A stretch of DNA of 7,605 nt, taken from positions 1 through 7,605 of the forward strand of contig JASLAA010000073.1 in NCBI GenBank assembly GCA_030147325.1, written 5' to 3'. This stretch comes from Arthrobacter sp. (GTDB lineage Bacteria; Actinomycetota; Actinomycetes; Actinomycetales; Micrococcaceae). How positions within the stretch are numbered: the stretch's first letter is position 1; the number at the start of each line of letters is the position of its first letter. Positions 1 through 5,747 of this stretch are shown here, piece by piece. The translations under genes were made by a program, and so were the position numbers. Under the pieces are notes generated by a model that ran no database searches, was not told the origin of the DNA, and saw nothing but the letters and a program-made list of their open reading frames with translations.

Positions 1-401
1 ATTCGTTCTTCCGGGTGACGAAGGAGGCGCTCAAGCACCTCCATCCCGGCTCGGCGATCATCAACACGACGTCGATCCAGGCCTACCAGCCCTCCGCCAC
101 GCTCGTGGACTACGCCAGCACCAAGGCCGCCATCAACAACTTCACCAAGGGACTGGCCCAGCAGCTCGCTCCCAAGGGCATCCGGGTCAACGCGGTGGCG
201 CCCGGTCCGATCTGGACGCCGCTCCAGCCCTCGGGTGGCCAGCCCGCGGAGGCCCTGCCGGAATTCGGCAAGGACACGCCCTTGGGACGCGCCGGCCAGC
301 CGACCGAGCTCGCGCCCGCCTACGTGTTCCTGGCCTCGTCCGAGGCGAGCTACGTCCTCGGGGAGACCCTCAACGTCAACGGTGGAATGCCCTCGCCCTG
401 A
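1..401 (+). CDS. SDR family NAD(P)-dependent oxidoreductase, 3' part only
   Basis: The reading frame is open from base 3, so the gene starts before the window; 132 codons are visible up to TGA at 399-401. The visible part is the catalytic and C-terminal half of a classical short-chain dehydrogenase/reductase: the INTTSIQAY segment carries the catalytic serine, DYASTKAAI gives the Tyr-x-x-x-Lys pair, IRVNAVAPGPIWTP is the conserved strand and loop after the active site, and GETLNVNGGMPSP is the usual C-terminal end. The TGxxxGIG nucleotide-binding motif must lie in the missing half. The pattern resembles the YhdF/YhxC (general stress protein 39) branch, often annotated as glucose-1-dehydrogenase-like, but the substrate cannot be told from this half. 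The GTG at 15 is internal and not a credible start. The gene ends 14 bases before a strong terminator, so it is the last gene of its transcript. Confidence 0.93.
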   Translation, partial: SFFRVTKEALKHLHPGSAIINTTSIQAYQPSATLVDYASTKAAINNFTKGLAQQLAPKGIRVNAVAPGPIWTPLQPSGGQPAEALPEFGKDTPLGRAGQPTELAPAYVFLASSEASYVLGETLNVNGGMPSP

Positions 402-415
402 TATCCGCCTGAACA

Positions 416-469
416 GAACAGAACAGGACAGCCCCGGACCTTCTGGTCCGGGGCTGTCCTGTTTTGTTC
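416..469. terminator. Strong bidirectional intrinsic terminator
   Basis: Bases 422-440 pair perfectly with 445-463 (19 bp) around the four-base loop TTCT. Across one G-T wobble (421/464) the stem continues with 416-420 against 465-469, giving 25 pairs with no mismatch. Read on the plus strand the hairpin ends in a T-rich tract (TGTTTTGTT) within the distal stem; on the minus strand the matching A-rich arm does the same. It lies between convergent stop codons (401 and 510) and so can end transcripts from both sides. The left arm contains GAACA three times in tandem (411-425). Confidence 0.92.
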
Positions 470-509
470 AGGTGCAGCGAGCAGAGCGCCGTTGGCGCCT
501 GCGGGCGTG

Positions 510-1607
510 CTACTCGGCGCCGTCGAGGGCGTCGAAATCCGCGCGGTCGATCCGCCGGTGGTAGCGCATCCCGGCGAGGCCGCCGAGCATCGCCCCGATC
601 AGGGCGACGGCGGCCACCACGAGCAGGCCGATGAGCCCCGGTCCGGTCAACTCCTGCATCGAGGGAACACCGAGGTCCTGGAACCGTTGGGTGACGCTCG
701 CCTGGTTGCCGACGACGAAGCCGATGATCGCGAGTACCACGGCGACGATGACGGCCCACAGCCACACGGCTACGCCCTGCTTGATGCCGCTGAAACGTGC
801 CATCCGTCCCGCGACGTAGCCTCCGGCGAAGTATGAGACGAGGAGGACGACGCCGAGGACGATCGCGGCCGTCACTCCTGCGGTCTGTGCCTCGCCCGAG
901 CCACTGGTGATATCGGACGTGGACAGGTCGGCCCCATAGCCGAGAAGCCCGGCCACGGCGCCGACGAGCGCGGACAGGAGGACGAACAGGCCCGTCGCGG
1001 TCAGCCACCCGAAGAACGCCGCTCCGAACTTCATGCCACCGAAGTGCTCCTTCTCCCGCTGGTGGAGTACCTTCCGGTCCTCGAGGCTCGGTACGCCGGT
1101 GACGCCTGCTCCGCCGGTCGCCGCCCGGGGCAGTCGGTGCTCGCGCGTGCCGTCGCCGGACCCGGTGTTCGCGTTCTTGCTCGCTGTCACCGGGGCTACG
1201 CGGGTCTGTGCCTCCGTCGTCGGATCCTGCCCCCGGGAGGACGCCGGGATCGGCGCCGTTGCCTGCTGACGGGTAGGGGTGGGATCGGTCCGGCGGTCTG
1301 CGTCGTCGGACCCACCGGAGTACATTCCCGGCACGTACTCGCCGCTCGCGTCGTCGTCCGCTGAATAGGCGCCGGGGACGTAGTCGTCACCGGCATCCCG
1401 TGAGGAGCCGCTGCCGTGTCCCGACTGCGGAGCGCCCGCCGAGGACACCTGCGATGCGCCTGCCGGACGGGCGCTGTCGGGACTCGCACCGCTGCGGCCG
1501 GTGTCCATCATCTCCGTGGGTGTGTCCTGGCCGTTCGCGTGCCGTGGCCCGTCCTGCGACACGTCGCGGCGCTCGCCGTCGTCGTTTCCTGCTACTGGTG
1601 TACTCAT
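510..1607 (-). CDS. Four-helix membrane protein with long disordered N-terminal tail (hypothetical)
   Basis: 365 codons from ATG at 1607 to TAG at 510-512. The start is firm: AGGAGG (complement of 1613-1618) sits 5 nt upstream. Residues 1-170 are rich in Gly, Ser, Asp, Pro and Gln, predicted disordered, with two copies of a YVPGxYS motif (76-82 and 91-97), each following an acidic stretch. Residues about 175-192 are charged (EDRKVLHQREKEHFGG), followed by four hydrophobic segments near 194-223, 243-263, 276-299 and 322-346, and a short charged C-terminus (RYHRRIDRADFDALDGAE). The block around HFGGMKFGAAFFGWLTATGL resembles a family of uncharacterised actinobacterial membrane proteins, sometimes labelled YrzE-like; that is recall, not a search. 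There is no signal peptide, so the long tail probably faces the cytoplasm. Function is unknown. It is divergent from the DUF456 gene and shares its terminator with the SDR gene. Confidence 0.9.
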   Translation of the reverse strand: MSTPVAGNDDGERRDVSQDGPRHANGQDTPTEMMDTGRSGASPDSARPAGASQVSSAGAPQSGHGSGSSRDAGDDYVPGAYSADDDASGEYVPGMYSGGSDDADRRTDPTPTRQQATAPIPASSRGQDPTTEAQTRVAPVTASKNANTGSGDGTREHRLPRAATGGAGVTGVPSLEDRKVLHQREKEHFGGMKFGAAFFGWLTATGLFVLLSALVGAVAGLLGYGADLSTSDITSGSGEAQTAGVTAAIVLGVVLLVSYFAGGYVAGRMARFSGIKQGVAVWLWAVIVAVVLAIIGFVVGNQASVTQRFQDLGVPSMQELTGPGLIGLLVVAAVALIGAMLGGLAGMRYHRRIDRADFDALDGAE

Positions 1608-1612
1608 CAGGT

Positions 1613-1618
1613 CCTCCT
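1613..1618 (-). promoter_or_regulatory. Ribosome binding site AGGAGG for the membrane protein gene at 1607
   Basis: A perfect minus-strand AGGAGG lies 5 nt before the ATG at 1607. It is the only perfect AGGAGG placed before a gene start in the window and fixes this start over any internal one. Confidence 0.85.
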
Positions 1619-1720
1619 GCTCTCAGGGCCCGCAGGCTCGCTAAGTTGGCTTACTATTCTCACCAGTATTCCATGCATGGGCGTCGCCGGCCCGGTTCCG
1701 GCACCGCGTCGCGCCGGCAG
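1619..1720. promoter_or_regulatory. Divergent intergenic region with AT-rich island, probable promoters
   Basis: The 129 bases between the divergent starts at 1607 and 1737 include an AT-rich island at about 1641-1675, flanked by very GC-rich sequence. It contains TTGGCT (1646-1651), TACTAT (1652-1657), TATTCC (1667-1672) and a 10-bp perfect palindrome CCATGCATGG (1671-1680). TTGGCT with TATTCC on the plus strand has a 15-base spacer, shorter than the usual 16-18, so I do not assign exact -35/-10 pairs. TACT and AGTA at 1652-1655 and 1665-1668 form a short interrupted inverted repeat. Base composition and location suggest the core promoters are here; no particular regulator can be named. Confidence 0.35.
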
Positions 1721-1736
1721 GTGGAAGACTGGAGGC

Positions 1737-2237
1737 ATGGATCTCCAGGTCTTCATGACGATTGTGTGCGGCGCGCTGATCGCCGTCGGTATCGCGGGTG
1801 TGGTGGTGCCGATCCTGCCCGGGAGCATCCTCATCATCGTGTCGCTCCTTGCCTGGGCGCTGACGGTGGCCGCACCGGAGGGCTGGACGGTCTTCTCGAT
1901 CGGCACCGTCCTGGCGGGCGCCGGACTCGCTGCGGGCATCGTGCTCACGGGCCGCACGCTGAAGCAGCGCCGGATACCGGGCCGGTCGGTGACCATCGGC
2001 GTGATCGCCGGGATCGTCGGGATGTTCGTGATTCCCGTGGTCGGGCTGTTCGTCGGCTTCGCGCTCGGTCTCTTCCTCAGCGAGTTCGGACGGCAGCGGG
2101 ATGCGCGGGCAGCCCTGACCTCGAGTCTCCATGCGTTGAAGGCCACGGGCCTCGGGATCCTCGCCGAACTGGCGCTCGCCTGCCTCGCGGGGACCACCTG
2201 GGTCATCGGGGTCTGGGTCTACTTCGCCACGCGGTGA
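1737..2237 (+). CDS. DUF456 domain-containing membrane protein
   Basis: 166 residues from ATG at 1737 to TGA at 2235-2237. The protein is almost entirely hydrophobic, with helices near residues 3-25, 27-45, 50-70, 83-115 and 137-163. The first pair contains the Gly/Pro-rich AGVVVPILPGSILIIVSLLAWA, typical of the DUF456 family of small integral membrane proteins of unknown function; a second Gly-rich hairpin (GVIAGIVGMFVIPVVGLFVG) looks like an internal repeat of the same fold. The frame is open upstream to 1416, but that part lies antisense within the neighbouring gene and has no family resemblance. Start choice: GGAGG (1731-1735) is only 1 nt from this ATG, too close for ideal pairing, while GGAAG (1722-1726) is 10 nt away. 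A later ATG (MTIVCG) would cut the first helix. The gene ends 3 nt from the end of the convergent GH15 gene, with no terminator hairpin between them. Confidence 0.88.
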   Translation: MDLQVFMTIVCGALIAVGIAGVVVPILPGSILIIVSLLAWALTVAAPEGWTVFSIGTVLAGAGLAAGIVLTGRTLKQRRIPGRSVTIGVIAGIVGMFVIPVVGLFVGFALGLFLSEFGRQRDARAALTSSLHALKATGLGILAELALACLAGTTWVIGVWVYFATR

Positions 2238-2240
2238 GGC

Positions 2241-4010
2241 TCAGGACCTGCCCGAGATCGACAGGGCAGCCACGATCAGTGCGAGGTGACTCAGTCCCTG
2301 CGGGATGTTCCCCATGAACGCGTTGTCCGAAGGCTCGATCATCTCCGCCATGATGCCGACGTCATTGGAGAGCGGCAGGAGTTCGTCCATGAGGCGGACC
2401 GCTTCGTCCCGGCGCCCGACGGCGACCAGCGCCGAGACCATCCAGAACGCACAGGCCACGAAGGTCGCTTCCTCCTCCTGCATCCCGCTGTAGCGGTAGA
2501 GCAGGGGTCCCTTCCCCAGTTCTGCCCGCAGCGCGTCGAGGGTGGAGGACATGCGCGGCCCGGTGTCGAAGCCGCTCATGGCGTGCAGGAGGATCGAGGC
2601 ATCGAGCTCGGTGGATCCCGGGTACCAGACGTAGCTCTGGCGTTCCTCGGACCAGCCGTTCTCGTGCACCCAGTCCCTGATGCGGTCGCGCTCGGCCGCC
2701 CACCGCTCCACAGGGCCCTGCAGCTGGCCGCGCTCGGCGAGCAGGACGGCGCAGCGCAGGGCATTCCAGCAGCCGAGTTTCGAGGTCACATAGTGGCGCT
2801 CCTCGGGGAGCTCCCACATGCCGGCGTCGCGCCGGTGCCAGATGTCGCAGGTCAGGTCCGCGAGGTCGGCGAGCTGGCGCATCGTCGCCGGGTCGAGCAC
2901 ATGACCTGCCTGGACGTACTGCCAGACGATGTCGAAGACGTCGCCGAAGACACCCAGCTGCAGTTGCCCGGCCGCAGGATTGCCGTCGACGACCGGCCCT
3001 ATCTCCCGCCACCCCGTGAGGTCCGGCCGGCTGGTACCCTCCGGGATGTCGCCGTTCAGCCGGGTGAACACCTCCAGGTCGGAACCCTGTGAGCGCAGGT
3101 TCTTGAGCATCCACGAAACCGCTGCATGGACCTCCTCGCGGAGACCCGCCCGGGTGAGGGAGTGCAGCGTGTACGCGGTGTCCCGCACCCACGCGTAGCG
3201 GTAGTCCCAGTTCTTCCCGCCGGAGGCGCTCTCGGGAAGGGACGTGGTGGCGGCGGCGGCGATGGAGCCGGAGGGGCTGTGGAGGAGCAGCTTCAGCGTG
3301 AGCGCACTGCGCAGGACGGCATGCCGGTACTCGCCGTCGTAGGCGAAGTTGTCGGACCACTGCTGCCAGTTGCGGATGGTGCGGTCCACGCCGTCGTCGA
3401 TGGTCCGGGGATCGGGCAGCGGCAGCGGCTCGCCGTGCGTGGAGACCACGGCGACGAGGTGCCGGGACCCTTCCGACGTGGTGAAGGCGCCCTCGACCGA
3501 CTGCCCCACGGGCACTTTGAGCCCGTGGTCGATTCCCCGGATGCCGAGCCCGACGCCGTCGATCCGCAGGACCGGGTTGGCCGGCCCGTTGTCGAGCCAG
3601 GGCGAGGAGGACCCGAAGCAGGTTCCGGGCGAGATCGACCAGGCCATGTCGACGGTGCCTGTCACGCCGTCGACGCGCCGGGCGAGTTCGCCCCAGGGCA
3701 GTCGGCCGGCCACACCGGTGTTGAGGGAGTCCGTCACCCGCACCGAGCCCGTCGCCGTCGTGTACGTCGTCTCGAGGACGTTCGAGCCGTCGGCGTACCG
3801 CCGCTCGACGGTGAACTCCGCCGTGGGCGCGAGCGCCATGAAGCCTTCGTCCGCGTCGAGCAGACGCGCGAAGGCGGGGGTGGAGTCGAGGTCGGGAGTG
3901 GGATACCAGTCGATGGAGCCGTCCAGGGCGACGAGGGCTACGGTACGCCCGTCACCGATGGCCGCATAGGAGCGGAGGTCGACGAAGCCGGCGTCGTCAC
4001 GCAGTGCGAT
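2241..4010 (-). CDS. Glycoside hydrolase family 15 protein (glucoamylase/trehalase type)
   Basis: 589 residues if started at ATC 4010; TGA at 2241-2243. GH15 enzymes are inverting exo-hydrolases that release glucose from alpha-glucosides such as maltodextrins, isomaltose or trehalose. The N-terminus has the family hallmark AAIGDGRTVALVALDGSIDW, followed by a beta-sandwich domain to about residue 205 and then the (alpha/alpha)6 barrel. In the barrel NWDYRYAWVRDTAYTL (from about 267) is the substrate-binding signature, GMWELPEERHYVTSKLGCW (about 397-415) holds the likely general-acid Glu (about 400), EEEATFVACAFWMVSAL (from about 512) the likely general-base Glu, and GNIPQGLSHLALI the closing motif. 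There is no signal peptide, so it is probably cytoplasmic. Trehalase versus maltodextrin activity cannot be decided here. The first ATG, at 3839, would delete the conserved N-terminal strands, and no ATG, GTG or TTG lies in frame between there and the TAG at 4044. ATC 4010 has AAGGGG 7 nt upstream and is the best-placed candidate; CTG 4004 is the alternative. Confidence 0.93.
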   Translation of the reverse strand: MALRDDAGFVDLRSYAAIGDGRTVALVALDGSIDWYPTPDLDSTPAFARLLDADEGFMALAPTAEFTVERRYADGSNVLETTYTTATGSVRVTDSLNTGVAGRLPWGELARRVDGVTGTVDMAWSISPGTCFGSSSPWLDNGPANPVLRIDGVGLGIRGIDHGLKVPVGQSVEGAFTTSEGSRHLVAVVSTHGEPLPLPDPRTIDDGVDRTIRNWQQWSDNFAYDGEYRHAVLRSALTLKLLLHSPSGSIAAAATTSLPESASGGKNWDYRYAWVRDTAYTLHSLTRAGLREEVHAAVSWMLKNLRSQGSDLEVFTRLNGDIPEGTSRPDLTGWREIGPVVDGNPAAGQLQLGVFGDVFDIVWQYVQAGHVLDPATMRQLADLADLTCDIWHRRDAGMWELPEERHYVTSKLGCWNALRCAVLLAERGQLQGPVERWAAERDRIRDWVHENGWSEERQSYVWYPGSTELDASILLHAMSGFDTGPRMSSTLDALRAELGKGPLLYRYSGMQEEEATFVACAFWMVSALVAVGRRDEAVRLMDELLPLSNDVGIMAEMIEPSDNAFMGNIPQGLSHLALIVAALSISGRS

Positions 4011-4017
4011 GGTCGGT

Positions 4018-4023
4018 CCCCTT
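4018..4023 (-). promoter_or_regulatory. Ribosome binding site AAGGGG deciding the GH15 start
   Basis: Minus-strand AAGGGG lies 7 nt before the in-frame ATC at 4010 and 13 nt before CTG at 4004. It is the only Shine-Dalgarno-like sequence close to the beginning of the conserved GH15 N-terminus, so it favours the unusual AUC start. Confidence 0.5.
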
Positions 4024-4043
4024 CCCTGGTTCTTTCCCGGCCG

Positions 4044-4166
4044 CTACCTGCCGTTCATGCCCTTGTACCGGGTCTTGTCGGCCCGTGGCTGCTGGCCGGT
4101 GCGGCGCTTGCTGAGCACTTTCGACGCGATGACGGGCACCAGTGCCCAGAGGATCCGTTTCAGCAC
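4044..4166 (-). CDS. Probable small basic protein, 40 aa, one hydrophobic segment (hypothetical)
   Basis: GTG at 4166 to TAG at 4044-4046 encodes 40 residues, beginning VLKRILWALVPVIASKV and ending DKTRYKGMNGR. AAGGA lies 7 nt before the GTG, a good ribosome-binding site. The N-terminal 18 residues form a hydrophobic stretch with a positively charged start, followed by a strongly basic tail (KRR, R, K, R, K, R), which would suit a small membrane-associated or nucleic-acid-binding protein. It fills the otherwise empty gap between the S10 peptidase gene and the GH15 gene, and is in the same reading frame as GH15, separated by TAG and a linker of 11 codons. I do not recognise a family. The alternative is that this is untranslated leader sequence, or the remnant of a longer GH15 N-terminus. 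Confidence 0.5.
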   Translation of the reverse strand: MLKRILWALVPVIASKVLSKRRTGQQPRADKTRYKGMNGR

Positions 4167-4216
4167 GATGAAGTCCTTACGATCGATGGTCGGCGACGGC
4201 CGCCGCCCTGATCATC

Positions 4217-4222
4217 ATCCTA
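4217..4222 (-). promoter_or_regulatory. Possible -10 element TAGGAT upstream of the small ORF and GH15
   Basis: Minus-strand TAGGAT fits the actinobacterial TAnnnT -10 pattern and lies in the 75-nt gap after the S10 peptidase stop, about 50 nt before the GTG at 4166. No recognisable -35 is found 16-18 nt further upstream. It could drive the small ORF and GH15 together; readthrough from the peptidase gene is equally possible. Confidence 0.25.
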
Positions 4223-4241
4223 CTGAGGGTCCGTCGGCGGA

Positions 4242-5711
4242 CTACTCCTCCGTCACGAACGCCCGCAACGCCCGAAGCTGCGCTTCCCGTGCTACGGGGT
4301 TCAGATACATCATGTGACCGGCCTCATGGTAGTGATGCGTGAATCTGGCCCGGGCAGCGGCATCGAGGTTCATGTGCGCCCAGACGTACTCGGCGGCGAA
4401 GTGGGGTGTGGCGCCGTCGTGGTAGCCGTAGTCCACATGGACCCGGAGATCCGGGTTGTGGACGAGGAGCCGTTCCAGGACCCCGGAGACGTCAACGGGT
4501 GCACCCTCGAAGGTCCGGTAGCTCCAGGGCTGGACCCTGGCCGTGAGGATCTCGTAGGGCAGGTCGTTCTCGTACCCGAGTTCGGCACGGACGTAATGGT
4601 TCATCGCTGCCGAGTAGGGGCCGGTGATGGCCCGGATGCTCGGGTCGTCGAAGGAATCGGAAGCCTGCAGGTTGCCCGGCCTCGCCGTGAAGCGGCCGTC
4701 GATGCGTCCTACCGCGAGTCCGTCGGAGCGGAGGAGCTCGGCCGCGAACTCGTGGTAGGCCCAGCGAAGGTTCGTGCGGCGGATGAAGCCGGTGTCCAGG
4801 GTGGTGATGGCGTGGAGCTGGCCGACCACCGTGTCGTACTCCTCGGTGGTCAGCCGGGCGCCTTGGGTCAGCGCGTAGCCGAAGTCGCGTGCCGCGTACT
4901 CCTCGGCCTCGCGGAGGACGTCGTCGAGCGGCCGGTCTCCGTGCCTGCCGTGGTAGTGGGCGATCGCCGCGTAGGTGGGCAGATGCAGCGCATAGGGCAG
5001 ATCGCTGCCGGGGAAGAACCGGAGCGTGGACATGTTGAGTACGGTCGAGATCAGGCCGAGCCCGTTCACCGTCATCCCGTAGGCGTCGAACAGCCGTCCC
5101 GCCACCGCGACAGCACGCAGGGTCCCGTAGGACTCGCCGACGAGGTACTTCGGGGACAGCCATCGGTTGTTGCGCGTGGTCCAGAGCCTGATCACCTCGG
5201 CCACCAGGTCCCTGTCCTGGACGAACGCGTGGAATTCGTCCGCTTTCTCGCCCTCGACCACCCGCGAGAATCCGGTGTTCACCGGGTCGATCATCACGAG
5301 GTCGCTCGACTCGAGGAGGGAGTCGGGACTGTCGACGAGTCCGAACGGGGGAGGCGTCATAACACCGGCATCCCCGGAGTCGACCAGTCGCGGACCCAGC
5401 AGGCCCAGGTGCAGCCAGACCGACGCCGAACCAGGGCCACCGTTGAAGGCGAACGTCACGGGCCGGCCCGGCTCCGGGTCCTGCTTCGTGTAGGCGACGA
5501 TGAAGATCTCGGCTTTCGGCTTGAAGCCGTCCGCCTTGCCGTCCTTCGTCTCCTCCCGGCGTAACACGAGGCGACCGGTGGTGGTCGTATACCTCAGCCC
5601 CGAGGGCGACGTGTGCTCGCGCACGGCGAAGTCGTCGGAGACGTCCTTCGGCTCCGCGGCCCGCGTGTCCTTGCGATCGTCGGTCGGTGTGTCCTTGATC
5701 TCATCAGCCAT
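4242..5711 (-). CDS. Serine carboxypeptidase-like peptidase, S10 family, no export signal
   Basis: 489 residues from ATG 5711 to TAG 4242-4244. This is an alpha/beta-hydrolase of the S10 carboxypeptidase family: FNGGPGSASVW (89-99) forms the oxyanion-hole region, GESYG (192-196) carries the nucleophile Ser194, GYHDGATPHFAAEY contains the likely catalytic Asp432, and HEAGHMMYL carries His466. All three triad members are present, so it should be active. S10 enzymes remove C-terminal residues from peptides, but bacterial members are little studied. The first 30 residues are highly charged (MADEIKDTPTDDRKDT) with no signal peptide or lipobox, so it appears cytoplasmic, unlike vacuolar or secreted eukaryotic relatives. 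There is no Shine-Dalgarno sequence before the ATG; TAGTCT ends 6 nt upstream, suggesting a leaderless transcript. The exporter gene stops 36 nt upstream on the same strand. Confidence 0.94.
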   Translation of the reverse strand: MADEIKDTPTDDRKDTRAAEPKDVSDDFAVREHTSPSGLRYTTTTGRLVLRREETKDGKADGFKPKAEIFIVAYTKQDPEPGRPVTFAFNGGPGSASVWLHLGLLGPRLVDSGDAGVMTPPPFGLVDSPDSLLESSDLVMIDPVNTGFSRVVEGEKADEFHAFVQDRDLVAEVIRLWTTRNNRWLSPKYLVGESYGTLRAVAVAGRLFDAYGMTVNGLGLISTVLNMSTLRFFPGSDLPYALHLPTYAAIAHYHGRHGDRPLDDVLREAEEYAARDFGYALTQGARLTTEEYDTVVGQLHAITTLDTGFIRRTNLRWAYHEFAAELLRSDGLAVGRIDGRFTARPGNLQASDSFDDPSIRAITGPYSAAMNHYVRAELGYENDLPYEILTARVQPWSYRTFEGAPVDVSGVLERLLVHNPDLRVHVDYGYHDGATPHFAAEYVWAHMNLDAAARARFTHHYHEAGHMMYLNPVAREAQLRALRAFVTEE

Positions 5712-5717
5712 GGGGAC

Positions 5718-5723
5718 AGACTA
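5718..5723 (-). promoter_or_regulatory. Putative leaderless -10 element TAGTCT for the S10 peptidase gene
   Basis: Minus-strand TAGTCT matches TAnnnT and is separated from the ATG at 5711 by exactly six bases, which would place transcription start at the A of the start codon. No Shine-Dalgarno sequence is present. No convincing -35 is seen 17 nt upstream (CTGTTG). The same hexamer precedes the exporter start. Confidence 0.42.
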
Positions 5724-5731
5724 CCGGTAGT
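5720..5731. promoter_or_regulatory. 12-bp perfect palindrome ACTACCGGTAGT before the S10 peptidase start, possible operator
   Basis: ACTACCGGTAGT is identical to its reverse complement. It overlaps the putative -10 hexamer and is bordered by GGGGA (5712-5716) and TCCCC (5732-5736), which are also complementary but offset by three bases. A dimeric repressor bound here would block the -10; in a readthrough RNA the arms could instead fold into a hairpin just before the start codon. No regulator gene is visible in the window. Confidence 0.33.
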
Positions 5732-5747
5732 TCCCCAAGGCAACAGC

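Noticed and set aside
15..401. GTG at 15 as the start of a complete short SDR gene
   Set aside because: The frame is open to the window edge, and the nucleotide-binding half of the enzyme would be missing; it is a fragment cut by the window.
1416..1736. Upstream extension of the DUF456 frame
   Set aside because: It runs antisense inside the membrane protein gene and through the GC-rich intergenic region, with no family resemblance; the family-like sequence begins at MDLQVF (1737).
2362..3360. Long arginine-rich ORF on the minus strand in another frame of GH15
   Set aside because: Composition is typical of an out-of-frame shadow in GC-rich DNA, and GH15 motifs cover the same bases in the correct frame.
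3126..4211. 361-codon plus-strand ORF opposite GH15 and the small ORF
   Set aside because: Antisense shadow rich in Gly, Val and Arg, without domains or a ribosome-binding site.
4229..4242. Hairpin GTCCG-TCGG-CGGAC at the end of the S10 peptidase gene as a terminator
   Set aside because: The stem has only 5 bp, overlaps the stop codon and has no T-run on either side.
4314..5564. 416-codon plus-strand ORF opposite the S10 peptidase gene
   Set aside because: It is antisense to a gene with an intact catalytic triad; the Val/Gly/Arg-rich product has no recognisable motif and is the usual mirror of high-GC third positions.
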